A stretch of 44,347 nt of DNA from CAYFXA01 sp964347135 (GTDB lineage: Bacteria > Patescibacteriota > Microgenomatia > PFEM01 > JAHIFH01), in assembly GCA_964347135.1 (NCBI GenBank), contig CAYFXA010000008.1, forward strand, positions 1 to 44,347, written 5' to 3'. The notes under the pieces are model-generated. The model was not told where the DNA came from and did not search any database. It saw nothing but the letters and a program-made list of their open reading frames with translations. Below are positions 7,534 to 17,600 of this stretch, piece after piece. Position 1 is the first letter of the stretch. Every line of letters starts with the position of its first letter. The position numbers and the translations under genes are program-made.

Positions 7534-9681
7534 ATGCCTGAAAAAGAAAAAACTATCCTTGAAATCAGAATTCCCCGCGAGAACGAGTACACTCCCGAAT
7601 CAGCGGCAACTCTTTTTTCTGGTTTCAGTAAAGCCCTTTCTTCCCAATCAATCATTAGTCGCCTTCTCAGAAAACAGTCCGAACCCTTAATTTTAGAAAT
7701 TGCCTGCCATCAACAAAACATTCATTTTTATGCTGCCGTTTCCGAAGGACTGATGTCTTTTTTTGAAAGTCAAATTTTGGCGGCTTATCCCCTTGCTGTT
7801 CTTAACCGTGTTCCCGATTACCTGGAAAACTGGAATAAAGAAGCCTTAAAAGTAGGCCAAATGGTCCAATCCACCAGTTATTATTACCCTATTAAAACTT
7901 ACAAAGAATTTACTGATGTTGATTCTTTATCTTCAATCTTGGCTGTCATGTCTAAAGCTGGCGAGAACGACTTCTTTCTTGTCCAATTAGTCTTCCAAAA
8001 AGCCAATCCGGGTTGGCAATCATCGGCTCAAAAAGCAATTACCAAAGGCATTCAAATTAGTGAAGAAGAAAGACAATCTTTGCCTGGAGAAGGCCTAATT
8101 AAACAAAAAATTGAAGAAGGTGGTTTAAAAGCCGGTATTCGAGTTGCTGCCTCTTCAGATTCACTTTTAAAATCATTAGTTGGTGGTTTTGCTCCCCTTA
8201 CCCGAGGGGATGGTAACTCCCTAGTTTTCCAAAAGCCCTCATTATTTAAAAAGAACAAACTAAAAAACGCCATTTTGGCCCATCAACCAGGTTATATTCC
8301 TCGCTATCAAATTTTTTCTGTTTCTGAATTGGCTACCATTTGGCATATGCCAGGGCAAACCATTAAAATTCCTAACATCGCCTGGGGGCGTTCGGTTCTA
8401 ACTGAAGCACCAGAAAATCTTCCTGTAGCCGAGGGATTAACCGACGAACAAAAAGCAGAAATCAATTTCTTTGCCAAAACAGAACACAAAAACAAACTAA
8501 TGACTTTTGGAATTAAAAAAGATGATCGCCGCCGCCATATATATGCTGTTGGTAAATCTGGTACGGGTAAAACAACGATGATTGCCAACATGGCGATAGA
8601 TGATTTAAAGAAGCGTCATGGTCTGGCGGTTATTGACCCTCATGGTGATCTTTCAGAAATTCTTTTAGATTACATCCCTTCTTACCGCATTAATGATGTC
8701 TGTTATTTAAATCCAGCTGACAAAGAACACCCTTTCTCCATTAATATTCTTGAAGTGGACGATCCCGCTCAAGCCGAGCTAGTTGCTTCGGGAATTGTCT
8801 CAATTTTCTATAAACTTTACGCCCATTCTTGGGGACCGAGAATGGAATATATTTTAAGAAACACCTTACTTACTTTAGCCCAAACTCCCCACACTACCTT
8901 GGTTGATGTTCCTAAAATTCTAACCAATAAAAAATTCAGAGACAAAGTGGTGGAAAAACTTGAAGATAAAGTCCTTAATGATTTCTGGAACAAAGAATTC
9001 AACAAAATGCCAGATAGATTAAGAGAAGAAGCAATCAATCCCATTTTAAACAAAGTGGGACAATTTGTGACTTCACCTTTAATCCGCGGTTTGATTGGTC
9101 AACCCAAGTCAACCGTTGACTTGGAAAGAATTATGAATGAAGGAAAAGTTATTATTCTCAATCTTTCCCAAGGACGTTTGGGTGAAGATAATGCCGCTTT
9201 ATTAGGAGCAATGTTAATTACCAAAATCCAATTGGCGGCCATGAATCGAGTGAATATTCCTGAAGAACAGAGACGGGATTTTTATCTTTTTGTTGATGAG
9301 TTTCAAAACTTTGCTACCAGGGCTTTTATTAAAATCCTTTCTGAAGCAAGAAAATATCGTCTTAATCTTTGCCTAGCTAATCAGTACATGGCCCAAATTG
9401 ATGAAGATGTCCAAAAAGCAATTTTGGGCAACGCTGCCACTTTGATTTCTTTTTTGGTTGGGGCTGAAGACGCCCATATTTTAGAAAGAGAGTTTGGTGG
9501 TGTTTATACTGAACAAGATTTGGTTGGTCTTTCCAACTTTCAGATCGTGACTAAACTAGCGGTTGATAATCTCACTTCCCGCCCTTTCTTTGCTTACACC
9601 CTTCCCCTACCTGTTTCCAAAAACCAAAATCGTCCTAAAGTCATTCGGGTTTCAAGAGAAAGATTTAGTTATAAGAAGTAA
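7534..9681 (+). CDS. TraG/VirD4-like (type IV secretion DNA-binding) ATPase
   Basis: The 715-residue protein has a C-terminal P-loop ATPase of the HerA/FtsK superfamily. Walker A is AVGKSGTGKTTM (about residue 340), followed by LAVIDPHGDLSE. Walker B is FYLFVDEFQNF (about 590), followed by SEARKYRLNLCLANQY, the pattern of T4SS coupling proteins and DUF87-type ATPases. The N-terminal 330 residues are less conserved and have no predicted membrane helices. Such ATPases pump DNA or energise type IV pili/secretion, but no other T4SS gene is nearby. The gene lies on the plus strand between the minus-strand 16S and 23S units, directly after tRNA-Ile, and lacks a clear ribosome site. Confidence 0.8.
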   Translation: MPEKEKTILEIRIPRENEYTPESAATLFSGFSKALSSQSIISRLLRKQSEPLILEIACHQQNIHFYAAVSEGLMSFFESQILAAYPLAVLNRVPDYLENWNKEALKVGQMVQSTSYYYPIKTYKEFTDVDSLSSILAVMSKAGENDFFLVQLVFQKANPGWQSSAQKAITKGIQISEEERQSLPGEGLIKQKIEEGGLKAGIRVAASSDSLLKSLVGGFAPLTRGDGNSLVFQKPSLFKKNKLKNAILAHQPGYIPRYQIFSVSELATIWHMPGQTIKIPNIAWGRSVLTEAPENLPVAEGLTDEQKAEINFFAKTEHKNKLMTFGIKKDDRRRHIYAVGKSGTGKTTMIANMAIDDLKKRHGLAVIDPHGDLSEILLDYIPSYRINDVCYLNPADKEHPFSINILEVDDPAQAELVASGIVSIFYKLYAHSWGPRMEYILRNTLLTLAQTPHTTLVDVPKILTNKKFRDKVVEKLEDKVLNDFWNKEFNKMPDRLREEAINPILNKVGQFVTSPLIRGLIGQPKSTVDLERIMNEGKVIILNLSQGRLGEDNAALLGAMLITKIQLAAMNRVNIPEEQRRDFYLFVDEFQNFATRAFIKILSEARKYRLNLCLANQYMAQIDEDVQKAILGNAATLISFLVGAEDAHILEREFGGVYTEQDLVGLSNFQIVTKLAVDNLTSRPFFAYTLPLPVSKNQNRPKVIRVSRERFSYKK

Positions 9682-9712
9682 GTCTTCAAGTCTCCAACAA
9701 CACCCTATAATA

Positions 9713-10129
9713 TTGACAATTTCCTGTTTTTATGATAGCTGGATAGATAGGGACACCTCAACTCAGTCTTGTGAGAAGCCAGTCACTCCTGGTCCTCCCA
9801 TTTGTCAACTCACTCTTACTAACATGAATGTAGAGGGAGTCAATTTTGAGGATGTCGAAATCTTCAACAAGGATGCTGACCTCAGTGATCCCAGGGATCA
9901 AAAATGGGAATGGATGATTCACTTCTGGGGAAGTGAAGGAGAAAGAGTCATTCATCGACCCTGCGACCTGGTGGTGTTAATCACATACCACCACCAGGTA
10001 ACGAGCCATGTCAAGCTCGGAACATTTTCAATGACCTTAGGCGTGCTCGATCTCTCGACCTACCACCAGAGTTTCATCAGAATCTACGACGATTCCGTCG
10101 CAGAGCTATTTCGAAACGTCTCGCCGTAG
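9713..10129 (+). CDS. Orphan hypothetical protein with foreign-looking codon use
   Basis: This frame stays open for about 139 codons. It shows coding-type third-position bias toward C and G (GTC, CTC, ATC, GAG, AAG, TAC, CAC), unlike the A/T-ending codons of nearly all neighbours. The product is rich in Trp, His and acidic residues (QKWEWMIHFWGSEGERVIH). I recognise no family. The start is unclear: TTG 9713 follows a TATAAT by a few bases, and the first ATG, at 9824, would give 101 residues. Neither has a ribosome site. An 11-bp perfect hairpin (9966-9999) lies inside. It follows the ATPase gene by 31 bases and precedes a terminator. It could be a transferred gene, a decaying gene, or part of a structured RNA. 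Confidence 0.45.
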   Translation: MTISCFYDSWIDRDTSTQSCEKPVTPGPPICQLTLTNMNVEGVNFEDVEIFNKDADLSDPRDQKWEWMIHFWGSEGERVIHRPCDLVVLITYHHQVTSHVKLGTFSMTLGVLDLSTYHQSFIRIYDDSVAELFRNVSP

Positions 10130-10176
10130 AGACTCGCAACATCAATGAACAATCGCCAAAGAAGGTTGAGAGGAGC

Positions 10177-10249
10177 GGTGAAGCTTTTTGTCTTGGCACA
10201 GTAGCCAAAAAAAAGACAATGTAAGTTAGCTTCACCCCTCACCCAAGAG
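10177..10249 (+). ncRNA. Structured RNA candidate preceding a terminator
   Basis: GGTGAAGCT (10177-10185) pairs with AGCTTCACC (10228-10236). Inside, TTGTCTT pairs with AAGACAA and GGC with GCC around an ACAGTA loop. A strong terminator follows at 10250-10272. No ORF spans it. It may be a small RNA or the structured 3' UTR of the orphan ORF. No known RNA family was recognised. Confidence 0.4.
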
Positions 10250-10272
10250 ACCCACCGAAAGGTGGGTTTTTT
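10250..10272 (+). terminator. Rho-independent terminator (plus strand)
   Basis: CCCACC-GAAA-GGTGGG with six T residues after the stem. It ends the plus-strand ATPase/orphan ORF transcript before the convergent 16S gene. Confidence 0.85.
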
Positions 10273-10280
10273 GGTGGCAC

Positions 10281-10308
10281 AAAAAAACCACCGTTAAGGT
10301 GGCTTTTT
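10281..10308. terminator. Bidirectional terminator between 16S and the plus-strand genes
   Basis: CCACC-GTTAA-GGTGG has seven A residues on one side and five T on the other, so each strand reads stem plus T-run. It should end the 16S transcript on the minus strand and back up the plus-strand terminator at 10250-10272. Confidence 0.8.
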
Positions 10309-10313
10309 ATTTC

Positions 10314-10337
10314 TTTAACCCTATTTATTGTGGTAGG
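10314..10337 (-). other. 3' arm of pre-16S processing stem
   Basis: The minus strand here (CCTACCACAATAAATAGGGTT and onward) pairs with the leader arm at 11863-11886 over about 24 bases with one mismatch. It lies about 60 nt past the 16S 3' end, as expected for an RNase III-type precursor stem. Confidence 0.75.
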
Positions 10338-10395
10338 TTGTCAGTTTTAATCACGAGCAAAACCAACAAAATCTCGGGGTGTAAATTAATACTCC

Positions 10396-11858
<1,463 letters not shown>

Positions 11859-11862
11859 AATT

Positions 11863-11886
11863 CCTACCACAATAAATATGGTTAAA
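11863..11886 (-). other. 5' arm of pre-16S processing stem
   Basis: cctaccacaataaatatggt on the plus strand begins the inverse complement of the trailer arm at 10314-10337 with one mismatch. It is adjacent to the mature 16S 5' end. Confidence 0.75.
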
Positions 11887-11892
11887 AGTTAA

Positions 11893-11909
11893 CTATTTAA
11901 TTCTCAAGG
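11893..11909 (-). promoter_or_regulatory. boxA-like rRNA leader element before 16S
   Basis: CCTTGAGAATTAAATAG on the minus strand, nearly identical to the element before 23S (6920-6936). A shared leader motif in two separate units supports an antitermination role. Confidence 0.5.
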
Positions 11910-11917
11910 TGCAGAAC

Positions 11918-11942
11918 TAAAAATCCCGGACCAAGCCGGGAT
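11918..11942 (-). terminator. Terminator-like hairpin in the 16S leader
   Basis: The minus strand reads ATCCCGG-CTTGGT-CCGGGAT then a run of T. It lies between the putative 16S promoter and the boxA-like element. It could be an attenuator, or a processing hairpin. The 23S unit has the same arrangement. Confidence 0.45.
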
Positions 11943-11982
11943 ACAGATGCTATGGCGGGCAAATGCCCGACCTGGTCATTAA

Positions 11983-12012
11983 ATTATGTCATTTCTGGGT
12001 TGATAATAACAA
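11983..12012 (-). promoter_or_regulatory. Candidate 16S rRNA promoter
   Basis: TTGTTA (12012-12007), 18 bases, CATAAT (11988-11983) on the minus strand, ahead of the leader and about 125 nt before mature 16S. It is a weaker match than the 23S-unit promoter. Confidence 0.45.
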
Positions 12013-12017
12013 AATAA

Positions 12018-13118
12018 CTACCCCTTGTCAATAGTAATAATTCCCCCACCAAGCGTCTCTTCGCCTTGATAGAACACTCCTGCCTGGCCTGGGGCTATGC
12101 CCCGCTCGGGTTCACTTAAAATCACCTTTACTTTAGACCCCAAAACCTTAACCCTACACCCTAATAACTCTCCCTGATGTCTTACTCTAACTCTGCATTT
12201 TATTCCGCTCCTACCAAGATTTTGTTGACTAATCCAGTTCACATTTTTTACCCAAAACTCTTTTATTTCAGCTTCTTTTCCAAACCCAACTATTAATTGA
12301 TTTTTCTTAATATTTTTATTAACAACATACAAAGGACCAATTATTTTTTTATCCGTAATCCTAAAACCATGGCGTTGGCCAATGGTGTACAAAGGTAATC
12401 CTTGATGTCTGCCAATTACTTTTCCTTTGACATCAACTACTTTTCCAGAAATAATTTTTTCTTTGATTTGGCGTTTAAGAAAAGGACGATAATCATTTTC
12501 TGGATAAAAACAAATCTCTTGAGATTCGGGTCTTTCTGCTACTGGCAATTTCCATTTTTTTGCCATTTTAATTACTTCGGTTTTCTGATAATCGCCAACC
12601 GGAAAAATTATTTGGGCAAGTTTTTTTTGAGTAAGATTATAAAGAAAATAGGATTGGTCTTTTTTCTTGTCCTTTCCCATCAAAAGACGAAATTGCTTAT
12701 TTCCCTTCACCCTGGCATAATGACCGGTTGCCAAAAAGTCATAACCCAAATTCTTAGCATAATCCATTAACTCACCAAATTTAATAAAGCGATTGCACAT
12801 CACGCAAGGGTTGGGTGTTCGTCCCAAACCATATTCTTTTAAAAAATAGTCAACTACCCTTTTTTTAAAAATCTTCTCAAGAAAATCAACTTTATAAAAA
12901 GGAATACCCAACTGCTTAGCTGTTTTTCGAGCTGCTTCTAAACTTTCAGTACTACAGCATTTGTTTTCGAATCGCTTATCCTTTAGTTCCTCTGCCCATA
13001 AATGCATATGAAAGCCAGCCATTTGATAGCCAGCCTTAGCAACAAGAGCGGCAGCAACTCCAGAATCAACTCCCCCACTCATAGCCACAGCGATTTTTTG
13101 TTTCTTCATGCCCCTCAT
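12018..13118 (-). CDS. mnmA: tRNA 2-thiouridine(34) synthase MnmA
   Basis: MnmA adenylates and thiolates U34 of Lys, Glu and Gln tRNAs. The 366-residue length is typical. The PP-loop is AMSGGVDSGVAA (residues 12-23). The two catalytic cysteines are in TPNPCVMCN and SQEICFYP, with TGHYAR and GQRHGF between and after them, all conserved in the family. The C-terminal part is the beta-barrel that closes the site. The start is ATG 13118; a second ATG at 13109 (MKKQKIAVAMSGG) is equally good. It is the last gene before the 16S promoter and follows tatC by 73 bases, in which a 9-bp inverted repeat (TTAATCTAA/TTAGATTAA) is visible. The sulfur donor system is not in this window. Confidence 0.95.
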   Translation of the reverse strand: MRGMKKQKIAVAMSGGVDSGVAAALVAKAGYQMAGFHMHLWAEELKDKRFENKCCSTESLEAARKTAKQLGIPFYKVDFLEKIFKKRVVDYFLKEYGLGRTPNPCVMCNRFIKFGELMDYAKNLGYDFLATGHYARVKGNKQFRLLMGKDKKKDQSYFLYNLTQKKLAQIIFPVGDYQKTEVIKMAKKWKLPVAERPESQEICFYPENDYRPFLKRQIKEKIISGKVVDVKGKVIGRHQGLPLYTIGQRHGFRITDKKIIGPLYVVNKNIKKNQLIVGFGKEAEIKEFWVKNVNWISQQNLGRSGIKCRVRVRHQGELLGCRVKVLGSKVKVILSEPERGIAPGQAGVFYQGEETLGGGIITIDKG

Positions 13119-13191
13119 TTTACCACGGGAGCCAAGATGGAACTTAATCTAATTCTTTTTCGGATGGAGAAGCAGTTAGATTAACGATAAA

Positions 13192-13938
13192 TTATCCTCT
13201 TTTAGAGACCCGGCTCAAAAGCAGGGTAAGTTCAAATAAGACGATAAGAGGTAAAGCAAGAATAATGTCTGCCAGAATTGAATCAAGGGGAAGAAGAATA
13301 GCAAAGAAGAAAGAACCCAGATAAATCCACTTACGTTTTTGGCTTAAATCATGGCGGCTGACAAGGTTAAGACGAACTAAGCTAATCAAGAGAATCGGAA
13401 ATTGGAAACCAATCCCCATCAGAGCGGAGACTAAAAGAAAGGTGGACAGAAGCTTACTGATATCTAACATGCTGCCGATACCTAACTCAACTGCTTTGGC
13501 CTGAAAGAGCTCGATCTGCCATCTCATAATTACAGCCCCAAAAACAAAGCCAATTAAAAAAAGGAAGACAGAAAAAGGTAAGTATTTGGTTATTTTTCTG
13601 AATTCTTTTCTCTTTAAAGCTGGCTTGAGAAAAGATAAAATCTGGATGACTAAAAAAGGAAGGGTGACCACCAATCCAGTAGCGATCCCGCAACTAATGG
13701 CTAGATTAATGAACTGAAAAGGAGAAGTAAAAACAATGTTTATTCCTTCAAGAGGAAGAAGATTAAGCAAGAATTTAATGATTTTTTCATAAAAGATAAA
13801 GCCAAAAACGGTAGCCACAACAAAAACGGAGACGGTAAAAATGATTCTCTTTCTGATTTCTTTGATGAAAGGGGAAAGTTTTTCTTTTATCTTGGCTAAT
13901 TCAGAAGAATTTACAGGTTGGATATTAGCCGCAACCAT
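13192..13938 (-). CDS. tatC: Sec-independent protein translocase TatC
   Basis: TatC is the receptor for twin-arginine signal peptides in the Tat export pathway. The 248-residue protein has six predicted transmembrane helices. The N-terminal cytoplasmic segment LSPFIKEIRKRIIF corresponds to the HL.ELR.R motif, although the usual His is not evident. FLIGFVFGAVI and MGIGFQFPILLISLVRL, with the F.FG and G..FQ.P patterns, match the conserved central loops. The C-terminal helices include a DSILADIILALPLIVLFE stretch. It starts 9 bases after tatA, in the order tatA-tatA-tatC. Confidence 0.92.
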   Translation of the reverse strand: MVAANIQPVNSSELAKIKEKLSPFIKEIRKRIIFTVSVFVVATVFGFIFYEKIIKFLLNLLPLEGINIVFTSPFQFINLAISCGIATGLVVTLPFLVIQILSFLKPALKRKEFRKITKYLPFSVFLFLIGFVFGAVIMRWQIELFQAKAVELGIGSMLDISKLLSTFLLVSALMGIGFQFPILLISLVRLNLVSRHDLSQKRKWIYLGSFFFAILLPLDSILADIILALPLIVLFELTLLLSRVSKRG

Positions 13939-13947
13939 GATGCCTCA

Positions 13948-14118
13948 TTAAGCGTCACCTTTGCTTTTTTTGTCGTCTTTCGAGGCGTCTTTGAATTCTT
14001 TGAGTGCTTTTGCTACTCCCTCAAAGAGTTCTGGAATTTTCTTTCCTCCGAAGAGGAAGACAACAACGGCAGCGATAACTATTAGTTCGGTGGTCCCGAT
14101 TGAACGGAACATATGCAC
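13948..14118 (-). CDS. tatA: Twin-arginine translocase subunit TatA
   Basis: The 56-residue protein has the TatA plan: a short N-terminus with SIGTTELIVIAAVVVFLFGGKKIPEL, meaning one membrane helix ending in FGGKK.PEL, then an amphipathic helix (LFEGVAKALKEFKDA) and a charged tail rich in Lys and Asp. TatA oligomerises to form the export pore. An AGGAGG lies six bases before a GTG at 14118; an in-frame ATG at 14112 would put the same site 12 bases away, so I chose GTG. It lies between the other TatA-like gene and tatC. Confidence 0.88.
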   Translation of the reverse strand: MHMFRSIGTTELIVIAAVVVFLFGGKKIPELFEGVAKALKEFKDASKDDKKSKGDA

Positions 14119-14166
14119 TTTACACCTCCTTTTTTCATTTTTTTACCTCGCGAATAACGCTGGTTT

Positions 14167-14355
14167 TTAATCCTTACGTGATTCGCTTTTTTCAGTAGTC
14201 CCGGTAAGGCCTTCTTTGATTTTTTTAATTTCTTTGAAGCTTTCTCCCCCCAGCCTACCCAATCTAATAGCGAATTTGCCGCCAAACAGGACCACAAGAA
14301 TCAGAACAATAAGAATTATTTCTGTCGGGCCGATGTTTTTTAAGAAACCAAACAT
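14167..14355 (-). CDS. tatA: Second TatA/TatB-like translocase subunit
   Basis: The 62-residue product begins MFGFLKNIGPTEIILIVLILVVLFGGKF, the TatA/B/E pattern with GPTE before the single membrane helix and FGGK after it, then an amphipathic stretch (ESFKEIKKIKEGL) and a short charged tail. It is too short for a classical TatB and has no PEL hinge, so it is better called TatA-like. Having two paralogues ahead of tatC suggests that one covers the TatB role. It heads the operon and has its own promoter at 14369-14397. Confidence 0.88.
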   Translation of the reverse strand: MFGFLKNIGPTEIILIVLILVVLFGGKFAIRLGRLGGESFKEIKKIKEGLTGTTEKSESRKD

Positions 14356-14368
14356 TTAATTAAATTTG

Positions 14369-14397
14369 ACTATACTACTTAAATTAACAAAATGCAA
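14369..14397 (-). promoter_or_regulatory. Candidate promoter of the tat operon
   Basis: TTGCAT (14397-14392), 17 bases, TATAGT (14374-14369), about 14 bases before the first tat ATG. The -10 is strong and the -35 weak. Confidence 0.5.
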
Positions 14398-14413
14398 GAA
14401 CTAATACAAATAG

Positions 14414-14614
14414 TTATTTTTTACTCATACTCGCTGCATACCAATCAGAACCATCATAATACTCCAGACTGTTGGTTTGTATGTTAAATCCCAAGATTCC
14501 CTTTTTAGCTTCTTTTGGTCTCTCCCTTGTTTTCCAGGAGGCAATTTTGGGCATGCCGAGCATTAAGAACAAGTCTTGGCCGATATTCAGTAAGAGCGGA
14601 AAATCCTTTTTCAT
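14414..14614 (-). CDS. Stand-alone copy of the Ser/Pro-repeat protein's C-terminal module
   Basis: The 66 residues align along their length with the last 70 residues of the giant neighbour (14666-18232). Both have an N-terminal hydrophobic strand, then SW.(S/T)..RP(K)...KKG..GFN, then LE(Y/F)(Y/W)(D/N)G..W. This ends like the short modules of tail-fibre and surface proteins that read G.IGYN....LE.YNG..W. No signal peptide is visible. It begins 52 bases after the giant gene's stop and has a promoter just upstream (14630-14659). A role as a separately made subunit or chaperone of the large protein is inferred from the duplication only. Confidence 0.6.
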   Translation of the reverse strand: MKKDFPLLLNIGQDLFLMLGMPKIASWKTRERPKEAKKGILGFNIQTNSLEYYDGSDWYAASMSKK

Positions 14615-14629
14615 TTTAGTCTGATATTC

Positions 14630-14659
14630 ATTTTATAAACTTTTTTCTTTTAATGTCAA
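14630..14659 (-). promoter_or_regulatory. Candidate promoter for the small C-terminal-module gene
   Basis: TTGACA (14659-14654), 18 bases, TAAAAT (14635-14630) on the minus strand, in the short gap after the large gene. A TATAAA at 16-bp spacing overlaps it. Separate expression of the small gene is therefore likely. Confidence 0.5.
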
Positions 14660-14665
14660 GCAGGA

Positions 14666-17600
14666 TTAGCTGATTTTTTTCATTGGTAATCCCACCCAAG
14701 CAATTCCATTCCAGAACTCTAATTTTTTTCTTTCCACATTAAAACCAAAAGTCCCCTTTTTGACTTTCTTAGGTCGGCCAGTGCTGTTCCAAGAGGGAAT
14801 GGAAAGAGCCTTTAAGCTTAAAAAGCCTCTCTTGCTAACAACTTCCTTGCCTATCATGAGAGGGTGTTTGTTAAAGATAACTGGTTCCGGGGGCGGAGTA
14901 GGAATAGGGCGAGGGCTGGGCGAGGGGCTAACACTGGGTGAAGGCGAAGGACTGGGAGAAGGACTTGCAGACACCGGTGATGGTGAGGGTGAAGGTGTTG
15001 GTGATATTGAAGCGCTGGGTGAGAGCGAAGGACTAATACTGACGAGAATCGATGGCGAAACGCTGGGGCTAATTGAGGCCGAGGGGCTGAAACTGGGTGA
15101 AGCACTGGGACTGACTGAGGCTGATGGACTAACGCTGGGCGAAGCACTAGGGCTAACTGAAGCAGACGGGCTAACTGAAGGGCTAGCTGAAGGACTGAGT
15201 GATGGACTTGCAGACGGGCTAACACTCGGTGATACCGAAGCGGACGGTGAAACACTGGGTGAAGCGCTGGGACTGACTGAGGCTGATGGACTAACGCTTG
15301 GGCTGACCGATGGACTGACCGAGGGGCTAGCAGACGGGCTAACTGAAGGGGAAACACTGGCTGACGGGGAAACGCTCGGACTGACCGAGGGGCTGGCTGA
15401 TGGACTAACGCTTGGTGAAACAGATGGACTCAAACTCGGGGACAAACTTGGCGAGGCAGACGGACTGAGAGAGGGGCTAACCGAAGGGGAAACACTGGCA
15501 CTCGGACTGACGGAAGGACTAGCGCTTGGCGAAATAGAAGGAGACAGGCTGGGGCTAACACTCGGTGATACCGAAGCAGATGGTGAAACACTGGGTGAAG
15601 CGCTGGGACTGACTGAGGCTGATGGACTAACGCTTGGTGATACTGACGGTGACACGCTTCCCATCGGTGATACGCTCGGCGAAACAGAGGGTGAGACCGA
15701 AGGGCTAGCTGACGGACTGACTGAGGGCGACACTGAGGCTGAAGGTGAAACCGATGGACTGACCGAGGGGCTAACCGATGGCGACACACTCGCTGATGGG
15801 GAAACGCTCGGACTGACCGAGGGGCTAACCGAAGGGGAAACACTAGGGCTAACACTCGGTGATACCGAAGCAGACGGTGAAACACTCGGCGATATCGATG
15901 GCGACACCGATGGGCTTACAGACGGACTGGCACTTGGGCTAACAGATGGCGATGCACTTGGTGAGACACTTGGACTCACTGAAGCAGACGGACTAACAGA
16001 GGGCGATACACTCGGAGAGACTGAGGGAGAAACACTAGCACTTGGAGAAACAGAGGGGCTGACTGATGGGCTGACACTGGGTGAAACCGAAGGACTGACG
16101 CTTGGACTAACACTAGCAGACGGGCTTACAGAGGGTGAAACACTGGGCGATACCGATGGACTTGCTGATGGACTAACGCTTGGACTGACTGAAGCTGATG
16201 GACTGACACTCGGACTTGCCGAAGGACTAACTGAGGGTGAAGCGCTTGGAGACACAGAGGGCGAAACACTGGCACTTGGAGAAACTGATGGGCTGGCTGA
16301 GGGGCTCACTGACGGTGAAACTGAGGCCGATGGAGAAACCGATGGGCTGGCTGAAGGAGATACACTTGGGCTAACTGAGGGGCTGGCTGACGGAGAAACA
16401 CTAGCTGATGGGGATACTGAGGGCGAAACTGATGGTGAAACACTCGGTGACGCACTCGGAGAGACTGAGGGAGAAACACTAGCACTAGGTGAAACTGATG
16501 GACTGACTGAGGGGCTCACCGATGGTGAAACTGAGGCCGACGGTGAGACAGAGGGACTTACACTTGGGCTAACCGAGGCGGAAGGTGAGACTGACGGACT
16601 GACGCTTGGTGAAACGCTTGGTGAAACTGATGGACTGATGCTTGGGCTAACCGAGGCTGATGGACTGACGCTTGGACTGGCTGAAGGACTGACTGATGGG
16701 GATACACTCGGAGAAATAGACGGAGAAACACTGGCACTTGGAGAAACTGATGGGCTGGCTGAGGGGCTAACCGATGGTGAAACTGAGGCCGATGGTGAGA
16801 CAGAGGGACTTGCTGAAGGAGATACACTTGGGCTGGCTGAGGGGCTAACCGATGGTGAAACTGAGGCCGATGGAGAAACTGATGGACTAACACTGGGTGA
16901 AACACTTGGGCTTGCTGACGGGCTCACCGACGGAGATACTGAGGCCGATGGTGATACTGATGGGCTAACTGAAGGTGAGACACTGGGGCTTACCGAAGGA
17001 CTCACACTTGGGCTGACCGAAGCTGATGGGCTTACACTAGGGCTGGCAGAAGGGCTCACCGACGGAGATACTGAGGCCGATGGTGAGACTGAGGGCGAAA
17101 CTGATGGTGAAACACTCGGTGACGCACTCGGAGAGACTGAGGGAGAAACACTAGCACTAGGTGAAACTGATGGACTGACTGAGGGGCTCACTGACGGGCT
17201 GGCAGAAGGTGAAACGCTTGGCGAAACTGACGGGCTGGCAGAAGGTGAAACGCTTGGCGAAACAGACGGGCTGGCAGAAGGTGAAACCGAGGGTGAAACT
17301 GAAGGACTTTCGCTTGGACCGGCTTCGGCAGTATAGTCGACTAAAAGGTAAGCCGCATCAACGTCCGTCTGATCGGTGCTGTTATCGTGTGCTATATAGA
17401 ACTGAGCCCCATCAACTTTAGTCCAAGTGTCTAAAATACTAGAAACGTCTATACTTGCCCAACCCCAGCTAGACGGTGCCGTAAGTCCAGCGTCTTGCCA
17501 GCCCGTCCCGTTCCAGAGATACCATGTATCTCTGTCAACTCCAGTAGTAGTTTGACAATAAACATATAAAGTAACGCTGTTTAAGGTGTCGGTATATGGT

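Noticed and set aside
14990..17330. Tandem repeat as a CRISPR array
   Set aside because: There are no spacers: the repeats are contiguous and in frame within a coding sequence.
14760..17336. Plus-strand frame of about 858 codons opposite the Ser/Pro repeats
   Set aside because: Its Gly/Leu/Thr/Asp/Glu repeats are a by-product of the repeat codons on the minus strand. There is no ribosome site or start context, and the minus frame has recognisable domains at both ends.
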